From the NCBI RefSeq assembly GCF_004766055.1, contig NZ_SPQR01000001.1, forward strand, positions 434,001 through 498,000: a DNA stretch of 64,000 bases, in the 5' to 3' direction. Made by a program: the position numbers and the translations under genes. The stretch comes from Desulfosporosinus sp. Sb-LF. Its GTDB lineage: Bacteria > Bacillota > Desulfitobacteriia > Desulfitobacteriales > Desulfitobacteriaceae. This document shows, piece after piece, positions 51,839 through 60,812 of the stretch. The number at the start of each line of letters is the position of its first letter. Within the stretch, counting starts at the first letter, position 1. Under the pieces are notes generated by a model that did not search any database, was not told the DNA's origin, and worked only from the letters and a program-made list of their open reading frames with translations.

Positions 51839-52092
51839 ATGATCAGTACATTTCAGAATAATGAGAATTGAATATAGAGATTAAATAGGATTAAACATTG
51901 TTTTGCATTCAACTTTTTTGCGGACGGGATTCTTCTTGCTTAATCAAAACATTACCAAATCTTTTTATTTATAGCAAAGATGTTGTAGGGCGTAGACCCT
52001 ACATCCTCGTTCTTATCATGATATATAATACTAGCTATAAAGGAGTTTAAACCCAAAATACCTCTGTTGAAAATTCTAAAAGTGGCGTTCAA

Positions 52093-52431
52093 ATGCCAAA
52101 ATTCTTACCTAAAGAAGATTTTACAAAAATTAAAACCACTGCTTACATACTAAATTATGGCGAAGCATACTTTGACATTTATAATGGAACAGACTTTATC
52201 ATTAATGGATTTACAATAGAAATAAATGTGAAAGATGACAACGGAAATATTGTTGATACAAGGCGATTTAAAAAGGATGTAACTATCTATCCGCTTTCTA
52301 CAATAAAAGAAGTACACATCACCACAGGTATTCAAGGTTTGCCAAAGGTTGGGGATAGTAACCTAAATATTCAGACGAAATACATTTCTTGGTCATATAC
52401 GGATATCAGTATAATGCCTGTTAGTAAATAA
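52093..52431 (+). CDS. Hypothetical protein, 112 aa, probably truncated
   Basis: Beta-rich sequence (YILNYGEAYFDIYNGTDF, FTIEINVKDDNGNIVDTR, YPLSTIKEVHI) like a small Ig-like/FxLYD-type extracytoplasmic domain. The reading frame is open upstream of the ATG for another 12 codons and no ribosome site precedes the ATG, so the signal peptide part may have been lost. A hairpin follows the stop. Confidence 0.5.
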   Translation: MPKFLPKEDFTKIKTTAYILNYGEAYFDIYNGTDFIINGFTIEINVKDDNGNIVDTRRFKKDVTIYPLSTIKEVHITTGIQGLPKVGDSNLNIQTKYISWSYTDISIMPVSK

Positions 52432-52468
52432 TAGTTATAAAGAATGAATATAAAGACTTCATATAGCA

Positions 52469-52515
52469 AAGCAAATCAAAGGGAGTCTTGCGAGGCTTCC
52501 TTTCATTTGCTTTGC
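52469..52515 (+). terminator. Intrinsic terminator
   Basis: AAAGCAAATCAAAGGGAG pairs with CTTCCTTTCATTTGCTTT, with two mismatches, around a short loop. Confidence 0.7.
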
Positions 52516-52649
52516 TTAATTGAAACTGGTTATAGTGTAGCTGAAGTGTAAATAAAGCGGACATGTGTCAATCCGGACAACAATGATATATACAAATCGC
52601 TAATTGTGATGTTTTGTTTCTAGGACAAAGGGGTTAACTAACTAGGAAT

Positions 52650-52866
52650 GGAGTATTTAAGTCCATCAAGAAATATGCTGATCGAATTGGTATAGGGTTA
52701 GTCCTCATACTTTAAGACATACATTAGCTAGGAAACTGTTGAGTTAGGTAGCGATATTACTACAGTTCAAGGAATTTTGGGACATGAGAGATTGGAGACT
52801 ACTGCTATCTATACAAAGACTACACAAGATAAAATGGATAAGAGCTTAGAAGATTTGAACTGGTGA
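52650..52866 (+). pseudogene. Tyrosine recombinase remnant
   Basis: Reads FKSIKKYADRIGI, stop, VSPHTLRHTLARKLL, stop, then GSDITTVQGILGHERLETT and AIYTKTTQDKM. HxLRH, GHE and the catalytic Tyr identify an integrase C-terminus; two in-frame stops and no N-terminus. Orientation is opposite to the remnant at 51545. Confidence 0.85.
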
Positions 52867-53194
52867 AAGCCAGTTCTTTTTATCTGTATGCGAGATTAAG
52901 GTAGTGGGGGCGTGGTTTAACACCAAATGATACCTTTTCTATCATGCAATCCCTGTAGAGTAGATCCACTTACATCGTCACGCTAAATTAAGTAACGAAA
53001 AGAACCGCCTTGGGGTGGTCAATTCTTGACTGTCACAGTGGTCAGCTTTTCGCTTGACACTACGACCTCTGCTGATGTAAAAGAATTTGTAATTTTAAAT
53101 ATTTATTAATTTATACTTGGTCTGCAGGAACTATTGATAAAATATAGAAAGAATAAGAGAATAATGGGGCATAGGGGAAAGGAAATGACTTAGT
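52867..53194 (+). other. Gap with hairpins, possible element end
   Basis: No ORF. A hairpin-like stretch (AACCGCC/GGTGGTC) at about 53003-53029 resembles a terminator, and a palindrome-rich string including GTCACAGTGGTCAGC lies at about 53034-53050. It may be the end of an insertion element, but no partner end is seen. The kinase ribosome site (GAAAGGAAATG) lies at the right end. Confidence 0.35.
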
Positions 53195-54670
53195 TTGAGC
53201 GAGTATAACTTTTTTAATGACGAACAAAGTGTTAGGTCTTTATTCGAAAATATGCTATATGGATTTGCTTATCATAAGGTTGTTTATGATATTGATGGAA
53301 GACCAATTGATTATATTTTTGTCCAAACTAATGATGCCTTTCAAAAGCTAACAGGTTTAAAAACTAAAGATATTATTGGTAAGAGTGTTCTTGAAGTATT
53401 GCCAAACACTGAAAGTTATTGGATTGAAACCTATTGTAGAGTAACAACAACTGGATCTGCTGAGAAATTTGAAAATTATTCTCAGGAATTGAACAAATGG
53501 TTCGAGGTTACAGTTTGTTCAACAAAGAAAGATCATTTTGCAGTAATCTTTAATGACATAACAGCAACTAAAACATATAACTTGATAGTAGCTGAATCTG
53601 AGGACCGATTTCGCTGTCTGGTCGAGCATTCCCAAGATGCTTTATACAGAAGAAATTATACTAAGAACGAGTATGAATATTTAAGTCCTGTTATCGAGAA
53701 AATTATAGGTTATTCAGTAGAAGAATTAAAGACTATGCCCTTCGACATCGTTTTGGCAAAAGTCCATCCAGAGGATTTACCTCATGTCACCAAGACGCTA
53801 ATAGAAACCTCACAGGGCGGCGAGATTGTCACAGAAATGGAATATCGCTTTTTATGTAAAAATGGTACGTATCGTTGGCTTAGTGACCGTTTCACGTCAA
53901 GTTCAAAAAATGAGGAAAACCAATTATTTCGATATGGAGTAGTGCAAGATATTACAGAGCGTAAAATAGCAGAAGAAAAAATAAAAAAGCAAGAATATGA
54001 AATAGCCCAATTGGATCGTCTAAGCATTGTAGGAGAAATGGCAGCAACCCTTGCACATGAAATTCGTAATCCTATGACGGTCGTGATGGGCTATTGTCAA
54101 TTGATGTCTCAAAATTTCGAGGGCAAGTCGTTAGAACGCTTTCAATTGATTATTAATGAAATAAAGAGCATAAATCAGGTCATTGAAAATTTCTTGCCAT
54201 TAGCTCGTAATAAAGGGATTGTGATGAAAGATCATAGTATTAATGACCTTATAACAAGTGAGTATCCGCTTTTCTATGCTGCATGTGTCAACAAAGGGAT
54301 TAGAATTATTCTAGACCTGTCAGATTGTTTGCCGAATGTTATTATTGATATAGGAGAAATTAAGCAAGTAATTTTTAACATTGTTAGAAATGCAACGGAC
54401 TCCATGGATTACTCAGGAACTTTAAGGATCTCGACGTGGGTTGATCATCAAACTAACCAAGCAATATTATGTATTACAGACACTGGTAGTGGAATTAACG
54501 AGGAGGATCTAGGCAAAATATTTAATCCTTTTTATACGACGAAAACGGATGGGACAGGATTGGGTCTAGGAGTGTGTAAAAGGATCATGCAAAGACATAA
54601 TGGAAGCATTACAGTTAATTCAAAAGTTGGAATAGGCACAACTGTTCAGATTGCATTTCCTATTAGTTAA
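53195..54670 (+). CDS. Dual-PAS sensor histidine kinase, orphan
   Basis: 491 residues, cytosolic. PAS 1 (about 12-128), PAS 2 with PAC-like end (about 137-265, ending VVQDITERK), HisKA box TLAHEIRNPMTVVMGYCQLM (about 285-304), HATPase NIVRNATDSM, DTGSGI, GTGLGLGV. TTG start with AAAGGAAATG upstream. The catalytic core resembles the orphan sporulation kinases and the kinase at 12155; no response regulator is adjacent, so phosphotransfer to Spo0F/Spo0A is possible. It sits between integrase remnants and may be cargo of the old island. Confidence 0.88.
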   Translation: MSEYNFFNDEQSVRSLFENMLYGFAYHKVVYDIDGRPIDYIFVQTNDAFQKLTGLKTKDIIGKSVLEVLPNTESYWIETYCRVTTTGSAEKFENYSQELNKWFEVTVCSTKKDHFAVIFNDITATKTYNLIVAESEDRFRCLVEHSQDALYRRNYTKNEYEYLSPVIEKIIGYSVEELKTMPFDIVLAKVHPEDLPHVTKTLIETSQGGEIVTEMEYRFLCKNGTYRWLSDRFTSSSKNEENQLFRYGVVQDITERKIAEEKIKKQEYEIAQLDRLSIVGEMAATLAHEIRNPMTVVMGYCQLMSQNFEGKSLERFQLIINEIKSINQVIENFLPLARNKGIVMKDHSINDLITSEYPLFYAACVNKGIRIILDLSDCLPNVIIDIGEIKQVIFNIVRNATDSMDYSGTLRISTWVDHQTNQAILCITDTGSGINEEDLGKIFNPFYTTKTDGTGLGLGVCKRIMQRHNGSITVNSKVGIGTTVQIAFPIS

Positions 54671-54744
54671 TTAGCGTATGTGAAAAGTAACACAGGGGAG
54701 AACTGAGAAGGGCAGGGGAGTGCAGGGTAAATTTCCTTGCCTCT

Positions 54745-55218
54745 TTTCCAAAGATTAAGGAGTACCTATTAGAATTAAGGAAAAAACATTTTCAGAACAA
54801 ACAAGAATTTGGAGACGAGTACATTGACGAAAATTATGTTTGTTGTTGGGATAATGGTAACCCATTGGACATTACTTTTATCAATCACAAGTTTAAGCAA
54901 ACACTTGGAGATAATGAATTACCTCATATCAGATTTCACGATCTGAGACATTCGACAGCCAGTTACCTGTTGAAACAAGGGTTAAGCATGAAAGAAGTTC
55001 AAGTTTGGTTGGGTCATGCTGATATGAGTACAACGGCAAATATTTATTCACATGTTGATATGGAAATGAAGCAAAATGCAGCACTCATGATCAACAATTT
55101 ATTTGATATTAGTAAAGGTGACGAAAAGGTTAGTAAAAAAAGGAGAAAAGAGTCCGTTAGTAAACCATTAGTAAAAGGGAGAAAAATAGAAAAAGAGAGA
55201 TTACAAAATACTTTGTAA
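54745..55218 (+). pseudogene. Tyrosine recombinase 3' fragment next to tRNA-Leu
   Basis: An open frame from about 54745 reads KIKEYLLELRKKHFQNKQE, then WDNGNPLDITFINHKFKQTL, then IRFHDLRHSTASYLLKQGL, VQVWLGHADMSTTANIYSHV and a basic tail. HDLRHSTAS, GHAD (GHE position) and the Tyr in IYSHV are the catalytic C-terminus of a phage-type integrase. The N-terminal SAM-like and first-Arg regions are missing. It ends 24 bp from the 3' end of the tRNA gene, the usual place for the integrase of a tRNA-inserted element. Confidence 0.85.
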
Positions 55219-55225
55219 ATCTCTC
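55196..55225 (+). terminator. Hairpin at the end of the integrase fragment
   Basis: GAGAGATTACAAA pairs with TTTGTAAATCTCTC (one bulge), overlapping the stop codon. Confidence 0.6.
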
Positions 55226-55241
55226 AATGCCTTGCTATGTA

Positions 55242-55328
55242 TGGTGCGGTCGAGAGGACTTGAACCTCCATGCCCTTGCGAGCACTAGAACCTGAATCTA
55301 GCGCGTCTGCCAGTTTCGCCACGACCGC
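55242..55328 (-). tRNA. tRNA-Leu (CAG)
   Basis: Read on the minus strand: acceptor GCGGTCG with CGACCGC, D-arm GCGAAACTGGCAGACGC, anticodon arm CTAGA-TTCAGGT-TCTAG giving anticodon CAG, a long class II variable arm (TGCTCGCAAGGGCAT), T-arm GAGGTTCAAGTCCTC, discriminator A and encoded CCA. The long variable arm and CAG anticodon fix leucine. Confidence 0.95.
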
Positions 55329-55644
55329 GTAACATAGGTTATTATATGAGAAGAGGGACAGTTTGTCAATAGCAAATTCTTCTCTTTGAAAGTCATTCAT
55401 AAGTTTACGTTACAGTGGTATTTGGAAAATTCCATTGTAAGAGTAGGGGGACAATGATACAATTATTAAATTATGCTAAATGTAGAAGGCTCCTGCATTA
55501 CATTATGCTAGGGGTCTTTTGAATGGCTAAGTGCAGAAAGAGAAATGCTTGTGCTGAGAAAAGGGATTTTTTAGAGTGCGTGTGTGAACGAATGATCCTT
55601 ACCTTAACTCGGAATGTCAGTAGATTGGATTGGAGGTGCTTAGA
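55329..55644 (+). other. Gap upstream of the DUF1294 gene
   Basis: About 315 bases. No supported gene; a TATAAT-like box for the tRNA may lie on the minus strand near 55340-55345. GGAGGTG at 55633-55639 is the ribosome site of the next gene. Confidence 0.4.
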
Positions 55645-55941
55645 ATGCCTATCTTGAAGGTTTTCGTGGTAGTTTATGTCATTTGGAATGGTTATGTATT
55701 TGTTGCAATGGGGAGAGATAAACGCCGAGCTAGGTTGCACCGTTGGAGGATTTCTGAGGCAAGTTTACTTTGGATGGGAGCAGCTTTCGGGGGAGTTGGA
55801 CTTTATACTGGAATGAAGTATTTCCGTCATAAGACTGCCCATTCAAAGTTTGTCATCGGTGCGCCTGTCTTAATTGTTGTGAACTTTTTGGTGATTAGCT
55901 TATTATTATACACTGGGCATTTTCGGTTAAATCTATTTTAG
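55645..55941 (+). CDS. DUF1294 membrane protein
   Basis: 98 residues. Membrane helices at about 4-20, 48-62 and 74-92 and the family signature MGRDKRRAR...HRWRISEASLLWMGAAFGG...YFRHKT...KF match DUF1294. The ATG at 55645 has GGAGGTG 6 nt upstream; the TTG at 55630 lies before that site. Function unknown. Confidence 0.88.
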   Translation: MPILKVFVVVYVIWNGYVFVAMGRDKRRARLHRWRISEASLLWMGAAFGGVGLYTGMKYFRHKTAHSKFVIGAPVLIVVNFLVISLLLYTGHFRLNLF

Positions 55942-56143
55942 ATTTTAACAGATATCTGGGCTTGGATTGGTAAAGAAAATAAAAATTATAATCATGGGGG
56001 CACGTGAGAATATTTCAAGTGTTATAAGGACTATTAAAGGATATTATCTAACTCTCAACGAATAGATGAAAGGGATATAAAGTAGATAACTGTCGAAATA
56101 ATTAACTTTATGATGAATAATAGTTCTTATGGGGGTAACTCGA

Positions 56144-57910
56144 ATGGTTGAACTCATGGCCGTCAAAGACTATGCTCAACAAATAGCTGAAGCGATAGCG
56201 ACCGTTGTTAAAATTGATATTGAGATTGCAGATCATAATCTGGTGCGCATTGCTGGAACAGGGAGATATCACAAGGGGGTCGGTCAGTCAATGGACCGGC
56301 AGGGGTACATCTATAAAGAGGTTTTGCGAACTGGACATCAGTTTGTTATAGAAACACCGGGAAACCATCCACTATGTGCTCCTTGTAAAGCCCGTGGAAA
56401 TTGTTCGGAAAAATATGAAGTGGTCTCTCCAATTAATGTGAACGGTAAGGCAGTGGGTGCAATCGGACTTATTTGTTTTACAGAAGTGCAAGCGAAGCTT
56501 ATCGAAGAAAATCAACACTCCTATCTTATTTTCCTAACAAAAATGGCTGAAACTATTGCCTTGAAATTGAAGGAACAAGAGTATTTAGCGGGTCTGGTTT
56601 CGGCCAATCACTATCTGAATTCGATAATCGACTGCTTGGAAGAAGGGTTGCTTACGGTTGATCTCGACGGCTCAGTCCTGCACTTCAACCAAGCGGCCAA
56701 GGGCTTGTTCGGTAGTTTGCTGACACCGCGAAGCAATTTAAAGACCCTATTATCCGAGCAAATTGTCGCAGATATTCTCAAGGTAGCTCGTGATCGGGAC
56801 GAAATTGTTGAACGAGAAGTTCATATTGATACGAAGAAAAATCGGGTTCGAATGGTTTTGAGAGCCACACCGATTGATGGTGAAGACGGGGTAAAAAGTA
56901 TTGCTGTGGTCCTGCGGTCGTTTGATGAAATTACTCGAATTGCCAATCGACTTGCTCTTCAAGATGCCAGCTATACGATTCGGGATATTTTAGGAGTCAG
57001 TGAGGCTATGTGCCAAATCCGCGAACGGGCAAAAATAGTTGCCGCGAGTATCTCGACGGTTTTGATTCGAGGAGAAAGCGGGACGGGTAAAGAGATGTTA
57101 GCCCGGTCAATTCATAATCTCAGCCCTAGACAACACGGGACGTTTATGGCGATTAATTGTACGGCTATTCCTGAATCTTTGCTTGAAAGCGAACTCTTCG
57201 GTTATGAAGAGGGTGCTTTTACTGGCGCGCGCAAAGGAGGCAAAATTGGAAAGATCGAATTGGCAAGCAAGGGGACGCTTTTCCTAGATGAAATTGGAGA
57301 TATGCCGTTATTTCTACAGGCTAAAATTCTCCGTGTGCTCCAAGAACGTCAAATTGAACGAATTGGGGGAACGACCCCGATTCCAGTGGATGTCCGAGTG
57401 ATTGCAGCAACTCATCGGAACCTTGAAGATATGATGGCGAAGGGTGAGTTTCGTGAGGATTTGTATTATCGGATTAATGTAATTCCTATGGATATAAAAC
57501 CTTTACGTGATAGAAAAGAAGACTTAGCAATTTTATGTGAGCATTTTGTTAAAGATTATAATCAGCGGCTTAATAAAAATGTCCAGTTTTTATCAGATGG
57601 ATTTCGACAGAGGTTACAAGAGTATATGTGGCCTGGCAATGTTCGTGAGCTGCAGAATGTGATCGAATATGCCATGAACTTGACAGAGGGAGCTACTTTG
57701 ATTGAGGAACATTTATCCTCAAGGTTGAAACAGAATTCAATGTACGATGACCTAGGGAGTTTTAATTTAGAAAAAATTGAACGAGAAACCATCTTGCGTT
57801 GTTTTCAAAATTGCGAACCTGGTGTTCGAGGTAAAGAAAGAGCAGCGAAAGCCTTGGGAATTGGATTGGCAACACTTTATCGGAAACTAGCGCGCTATAA
57901 TATTGAGTAA
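56144..57910 (+). CDS. Sigma-54-dependent activator with Cys-containing sensory domain
   Basis: 588 residues. N-terminal GAF/sugar-diacid-like sensory domain (about 1-145) holding a cysteine cluster CAPCKARGNC (about 84-93); a PAS-like domain (about 155-265, IIDCLEEGLLTVDLDGSVLH); AAA+ with Walker A GESGTGKE, intact GAFTGA loop and LFLDEIGD; and a Fis-type HTH (KERAAKALGIGLATLYRKL). It has no receiver domain, so it senses a ligand or redox signal directly. ATG 56144 is chosen because GGGGG is 9 nt upstream. It should activate the sigma-54 promoter at 58311 and the molybdenum hydroxylase genes behind it. Confidence 0.9.
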   Translation: MVELMAVKDYAQQIAEAIATVVKIDIEIADHNLVRIAGTGRYHKGVGQSMDRQGYIYKEVLRTGHQFVIETPGNHPLCAPCKARGNCSEKYEVVSPINVNGKAVGAIGLICFTEVQAKLIEENQHSYLIFLTKMAETIALKLKEQEYLAGLVSANHYLNSIIDCLEEGLLTVDLDGSVLHFNQAAKGLFGSLLTPRSNLKTLLSEQIVADILKVARDRDEIVEREVHIDTKKNRVRMVLRATPIDGEDGVKSIAVVLRSFDEITRIANRLALQDASYTIRDILGVSEAMCQIRERAKIVAASISTVLIRGESGTGKEMLARSIHNLSPRQHGTFMAINCTAIPESLLESELFGYEEGAFTGARKGGKIGKIELASKGTLFLDEIGDMPLFLQAKILRVLQERQIERIGGTTPIPVDVRVIAATHRNLEDMMAKGEFREDLYYRINVIPMDIKPLRDRKEDLAILCEHFVKDYNQRLNKNVQFLSDGFRQRLQEYMWPGNVRELQNVIEYAMNLTEGATLIEEHLSSRLKQNSMYDDLGSFNLEKIERETILRCFQNCEPGVRGKERAAKALGIGLATLYRKLARYNIE

Positions 57911-57972
57911 TTTTTTGAGGTAACGAGAGCAAATACCCAATGTGAAAAGAAAATTGTGCCTGGAATTTATCA

Positions 57973-58016
57973 AAACGATAATATTTTTATCAATATGATA
58001 GGGGTATTATCGTTTT
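57973..58016 (+). terminator. Inverted repeat, terminator or activator site
   Basis: AAAACGATAATA and TATTATCGTTTT are perfect inverted copies around 20 nt, followed by TTAG. It can end the regulator transcript; it is also about 300 bp upstream of the sigma-54 promoter, where an enhancer could lie. Confidence 0.55.
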
Positions 58017-58219
58017 TAGATAGTGTATATCTAAAGAGATTGCCGGCTTGGCGGTACACTTACTGGTAGTCTTTTGTTCATAAGGAGTAATTGGGGAAGG
58101 TAAGGATATTACCTGAGAAGTGCCTTGAGAAGGGGTCGGATAGATGGTAGTCTCTGGAAGCCTTCGTAAACTTGAGTATTTTTAAAACTGCTGCATAGAT
58201 TGCTATATAAGGTGTAGGC

Positions 58220-58262
58220 AATAAGTTGGCTTTATCACATTGATAAAGCCAACTTATTTAGT
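58220..58262 (+). terminator. Perfect 18-bp hairpin
   Basis: AATAAGTTGGCTTTATCA pairs with TGATAAAGCCAACTTATT around a 3-nt loop, followed by TAGTTTG. It lies 50 bp upstream of the sigma-54 promoter; it may serve as terminator or as activator binding site. Confidence 0.6.
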
Positions 58263-58310
58263 TTGACAAGAAAAGTTGAATTTTAGGCTTTTGTTACCTC
58301 GCTTACTCGT

Positions 58311-58326
58311 TGGCACGTATTTTGCA
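58311..58326 (+). promoter_or_regulatory. Sigma-54 promoter of the xdh/ygfK operon
   Basis: TGGCACGTATTTTGCA matches the consensus TGGCAC-N5-TTGCA exactly, with GG and GC 10 bases apart. It lies 110 bp before xdhA and behind the sigma-54 activator gene. Confidence 0.92.
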
Positions 58327-58435
58327 CAGTAAAAGAGAAAGACTAGAAGAAACGTGAAATGTAGTTACTTTCTCTGACTAAAGCTACTTGGGCGGCAGAA
58401 AGATCTATTGAATGTTTGGAATGGAGGGAATTAAT

Positions 58436-60796
58436 ATGGCTTATTCAGTTGTGGGAAAAAGTGTTAAAAGAGTTGATGCTGTTGCCAAAGTGACAGGCAA
58501 GGCCAAATATACGGATGATTTTTCCGAACGGGATATGTTGATCGGAAAAATCCTACACAGTCCTCATGCTCACGCTATTATTAAAAATATTGATGTGAGT
58601 AAAGCGGAGGCGTTGCCTGGTGTAGAGGCTGTTTTAACGTACAAGGATCTACCAAGAATCCGATATGCGACGGCCTTGCCGGGTGTTATAGAGGCGATTG
58701 CCACGGATGAAGTCGATGTTGCAGAGCTCAAATACGGTACGGCAGGGCATCCTTTTTCGCTTGATGAAAGTCATAGAGACAAAGAGGACCGTCATATTTT
58801 GACGAAGAAAGCTCGCTTTGTAGGAGATAATATTGCGGCGGTGGTGGCCACGGATGAACTGATCGCCGAGAAGGCCTTGAAATTAATTGAAGTTGAATAT
58901 GAAGTGTTAGAGGCTTTAACGAGCACAGACTCTGCACTCAGAGAAGGCGCCCCTTTGATTCATGATGAGAGTGAGGGAAACATCCTTGCTTCGGGTGGGT
59001 TCGCCAGGGGGGATGTGGAGGAAGCCTTTAAAGCGTCCGATCATGTCATTGAAGGAGAGTACGAAACGAGCATTGTACAGCATTGCCATATGGAAAATCA
59101 GACGTCCTATGCTTATGTGGACACGGATCGCAGAGTTGTGATTGTAACCTCGACCCAGATTCCACATATTGTGCGACGGATCGTTGCTCAAGCCTTGGGT
59201 ATTTCCTGGGGCAGGGTACGTGTCATTAAGCCATATGTTGGCGGCGGGTTCGGAAACAAGCAAGATGTCTGCATTGAACCTCTAAATGCAGCTATGACCT
59301 TAGCGGTGGGTGGTCGTCCGGTGAAAATCGAACTCTCTAGGGAAGAAACTATGATTGACACAAGAACTCGCCATGCGTTTAAGTTTAAAATAAAAACGGG
59401 AATCAATAATGACGGAACCATGAATGGAATTCATATTTCGGCCATTTCTAATACGGGAGCCTATGCTTCACATGGGCATTCTATTGCAGGTAGTGCTGGA
59501 GGCAAATTCCGGTATCTCTATCCGGTAAAGTCTTTGAAATATGACCCGATTACGGTTTACACTAACTTGCCAGTTGCCGGGGCGATGCGAGGGTACGGAA
59601 CCCCTCAGATATTTTTTGCGTTCGAATCCCACATTGAAGATATTGCTAAAAAACTTAACATGGATCCCATTGAGATCCGAAAGAAAAACCTAGTTGACGT
59701 CGGATATGTAGATCCGCACAGTAAGAATAAGATTATGAGTTGCGGCATCCGCGAGTGTATCGATAAAGGCAGAGAATTGATTAAATGGGATGAGAAAAAG
59801 GCCTTGTATAAACAACAAAGTGGAGAGAAACGCCGAGGGGTGGGTATGGCTTGCTTCAGTTATGGTTCAGGAACTTATCCTGTCGCCTTAGAACTTGCAA
59901 GCGCACGTATTGTTTTGAATCAAGATGGTTCGGTTCAGCTGCAACTAGGGTCGACTGAAATTGGACAGGGTAGTGATACGGTTTTTGCCCAGATGGTTGC
60001 TGAGGTACTAAGCATCCCTATGTATATGGTTCATGTGATTTCTACTCAAGATACGGACATAACCCCTTTTGATACAGGATCTTATGCATCGAGACAAACC
60101 TACGTAACTGGAATGGCGGTGGAAAAGGCTGCCCTCGAAGTTAAGGAGAAAATCCTCGAGTTCGCACAGCGCATGACGGATATTCCGGCTCACCTTTTAG
60201 ATCTCAAGGATCAAACCATTGTCATTCAACAAACTGGTGAGAATGTTCTGGCGTTGGAAGTAGTCGCAATGCAGTCTTACTATGACCGAGTTCATGCCAA
60301 ACCTATAACGAGTGATACCTCCAATAATGCCCGCATTAATGCAGTTCCTTTTGGTGTCACTTTTGCAGAGGTGGAAGTAGACATGAAGACTGGAAAAATC
60401 AAGGTTCTGGAGATTTTCAATGTTCATGATTCTGGTAAAATTATTAATCCACTTCTGGCGGAAGGACAAGTGCATGGCGGTGTGAGTATGGGAATTGGCT
60501 ATGCTCTGTCTGAACAGTTACTCTTTGATGAAGTGACGGGTAAACCCCTTAACAATAATCTGCTGGATTATAAGCTCCCTACCATGATGGATACACCGGA
60601 TATTGGGGTAGCCTTTGTAGAAAAAGACGATCCTACGGGGCCTTTTGGTGTGAAGGCACTGGGAGAACCTCCGGTGATTAGCCCAGCACCAGCTCTCCGT
60701 AACGCGGTGTTAGACGCAACGAACTTGGCATTTAATCGCATACCTATGAATCCACAACGTGTTTTTGAAGGGTTTAAAAAGGCTGGATTAATCTAG
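58436..60796 (+). CDS. xdhA: Molybdopterin-binding subunit of xanthine dehydrogenase-like enzyme
   Basis: 786 residues. Hammerhead domain (KVTGKAKYTDDFSERD), then GGGFGNKQD (about 269), MRGYGTPQIFFAFE (about 382), EIGQGSDT (about 511) and the catalytic Glu in VKALGEPPV (about 740). The ATG at 58436 has GGAGGG 8 nt upstream, better than an in-frame upstream start at 58412. Operon order Mo, FAD, FeS, ygfK; the same neighbours in E. coli (ygfN/ygfM/ygfK) belong to purine and selenium-linked metabolism. The family includes enzymes with a selenium-labile cofactor, but that cannot be read from the sequence. Confidence 0.92.
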   Translation: MAYSVVGKSVKRVDAVAKVTGKAKYTDDFSERDMLIGKILHSPHAHAIIKNIDVSKAEALPGVEAVLTYKDLPRIRYATALPGVIEAIATDEVDVAELKYGTAGHPFSLDESHRDKEDRHILTKKARFVGDNIAAVVATDELIAEKALKLIEVEYEVLEALTSTDSALREGAPLIHDESEGNILASGGFARGDVEEAFKASDHVIEGEYETSIVQHCHMENQTSYAYVDTDRRVVIVTSTQIPHIVRRIVAQALGISWGRVRVIKPYVGGGFGNKQDVCIEPLNAAMTLAVGGRPVKIELSREETMIDTRTRHAFKFKIKTGINNDGTMNGIHISAISNTGAYASHGHSIAGSAGGKFRYLYPVKSLKYDPITVYTNLPVAGAMRGYGTPQIFFAFESHIEDIAKKLNMDPIEIRKKNLVDVGYVDPHSKNKIMSCGIRECIDKGRELIKWDEKKALYKQQSGEKRRGVGMACFSYGSGTYPVALELASARIVLNQDGSVQLQLGSTEIGQGSDTVFAQMVAEVLSIPMYMVHVISTQDTDITPFDTGSYASRQTYVTGMAVEKAALEVKEKILEFAQRMTDIPAHLLDLKDQTIVIQQTGENVLALEVVAMQSYYDRVHAKPITSDTSNNARINAVPFGVTFAEVEVDMKTGKIKVLEIFNVHDSGKIINPLLAEGQVHGGVSMGIGYALSEQLLFDEVTGKPLNNNLLDYKLPTMMDTPDIGVAFVEKDDPTGPFGVKALGEPPVISPAPALRNAVLDATNLAFNRIPMNPQRVFEGFKKAGLI

Positions 60797-60812
60797 AAAA
60801 GGCGGTGATAAG

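Noticed and set aside
53030-53085. Insertion-sequence end
   Set aside because: The string around GTCACAGTGGTCAGC looks like a terminal repeat, but no matching end, target duplication or transposase is nearby.
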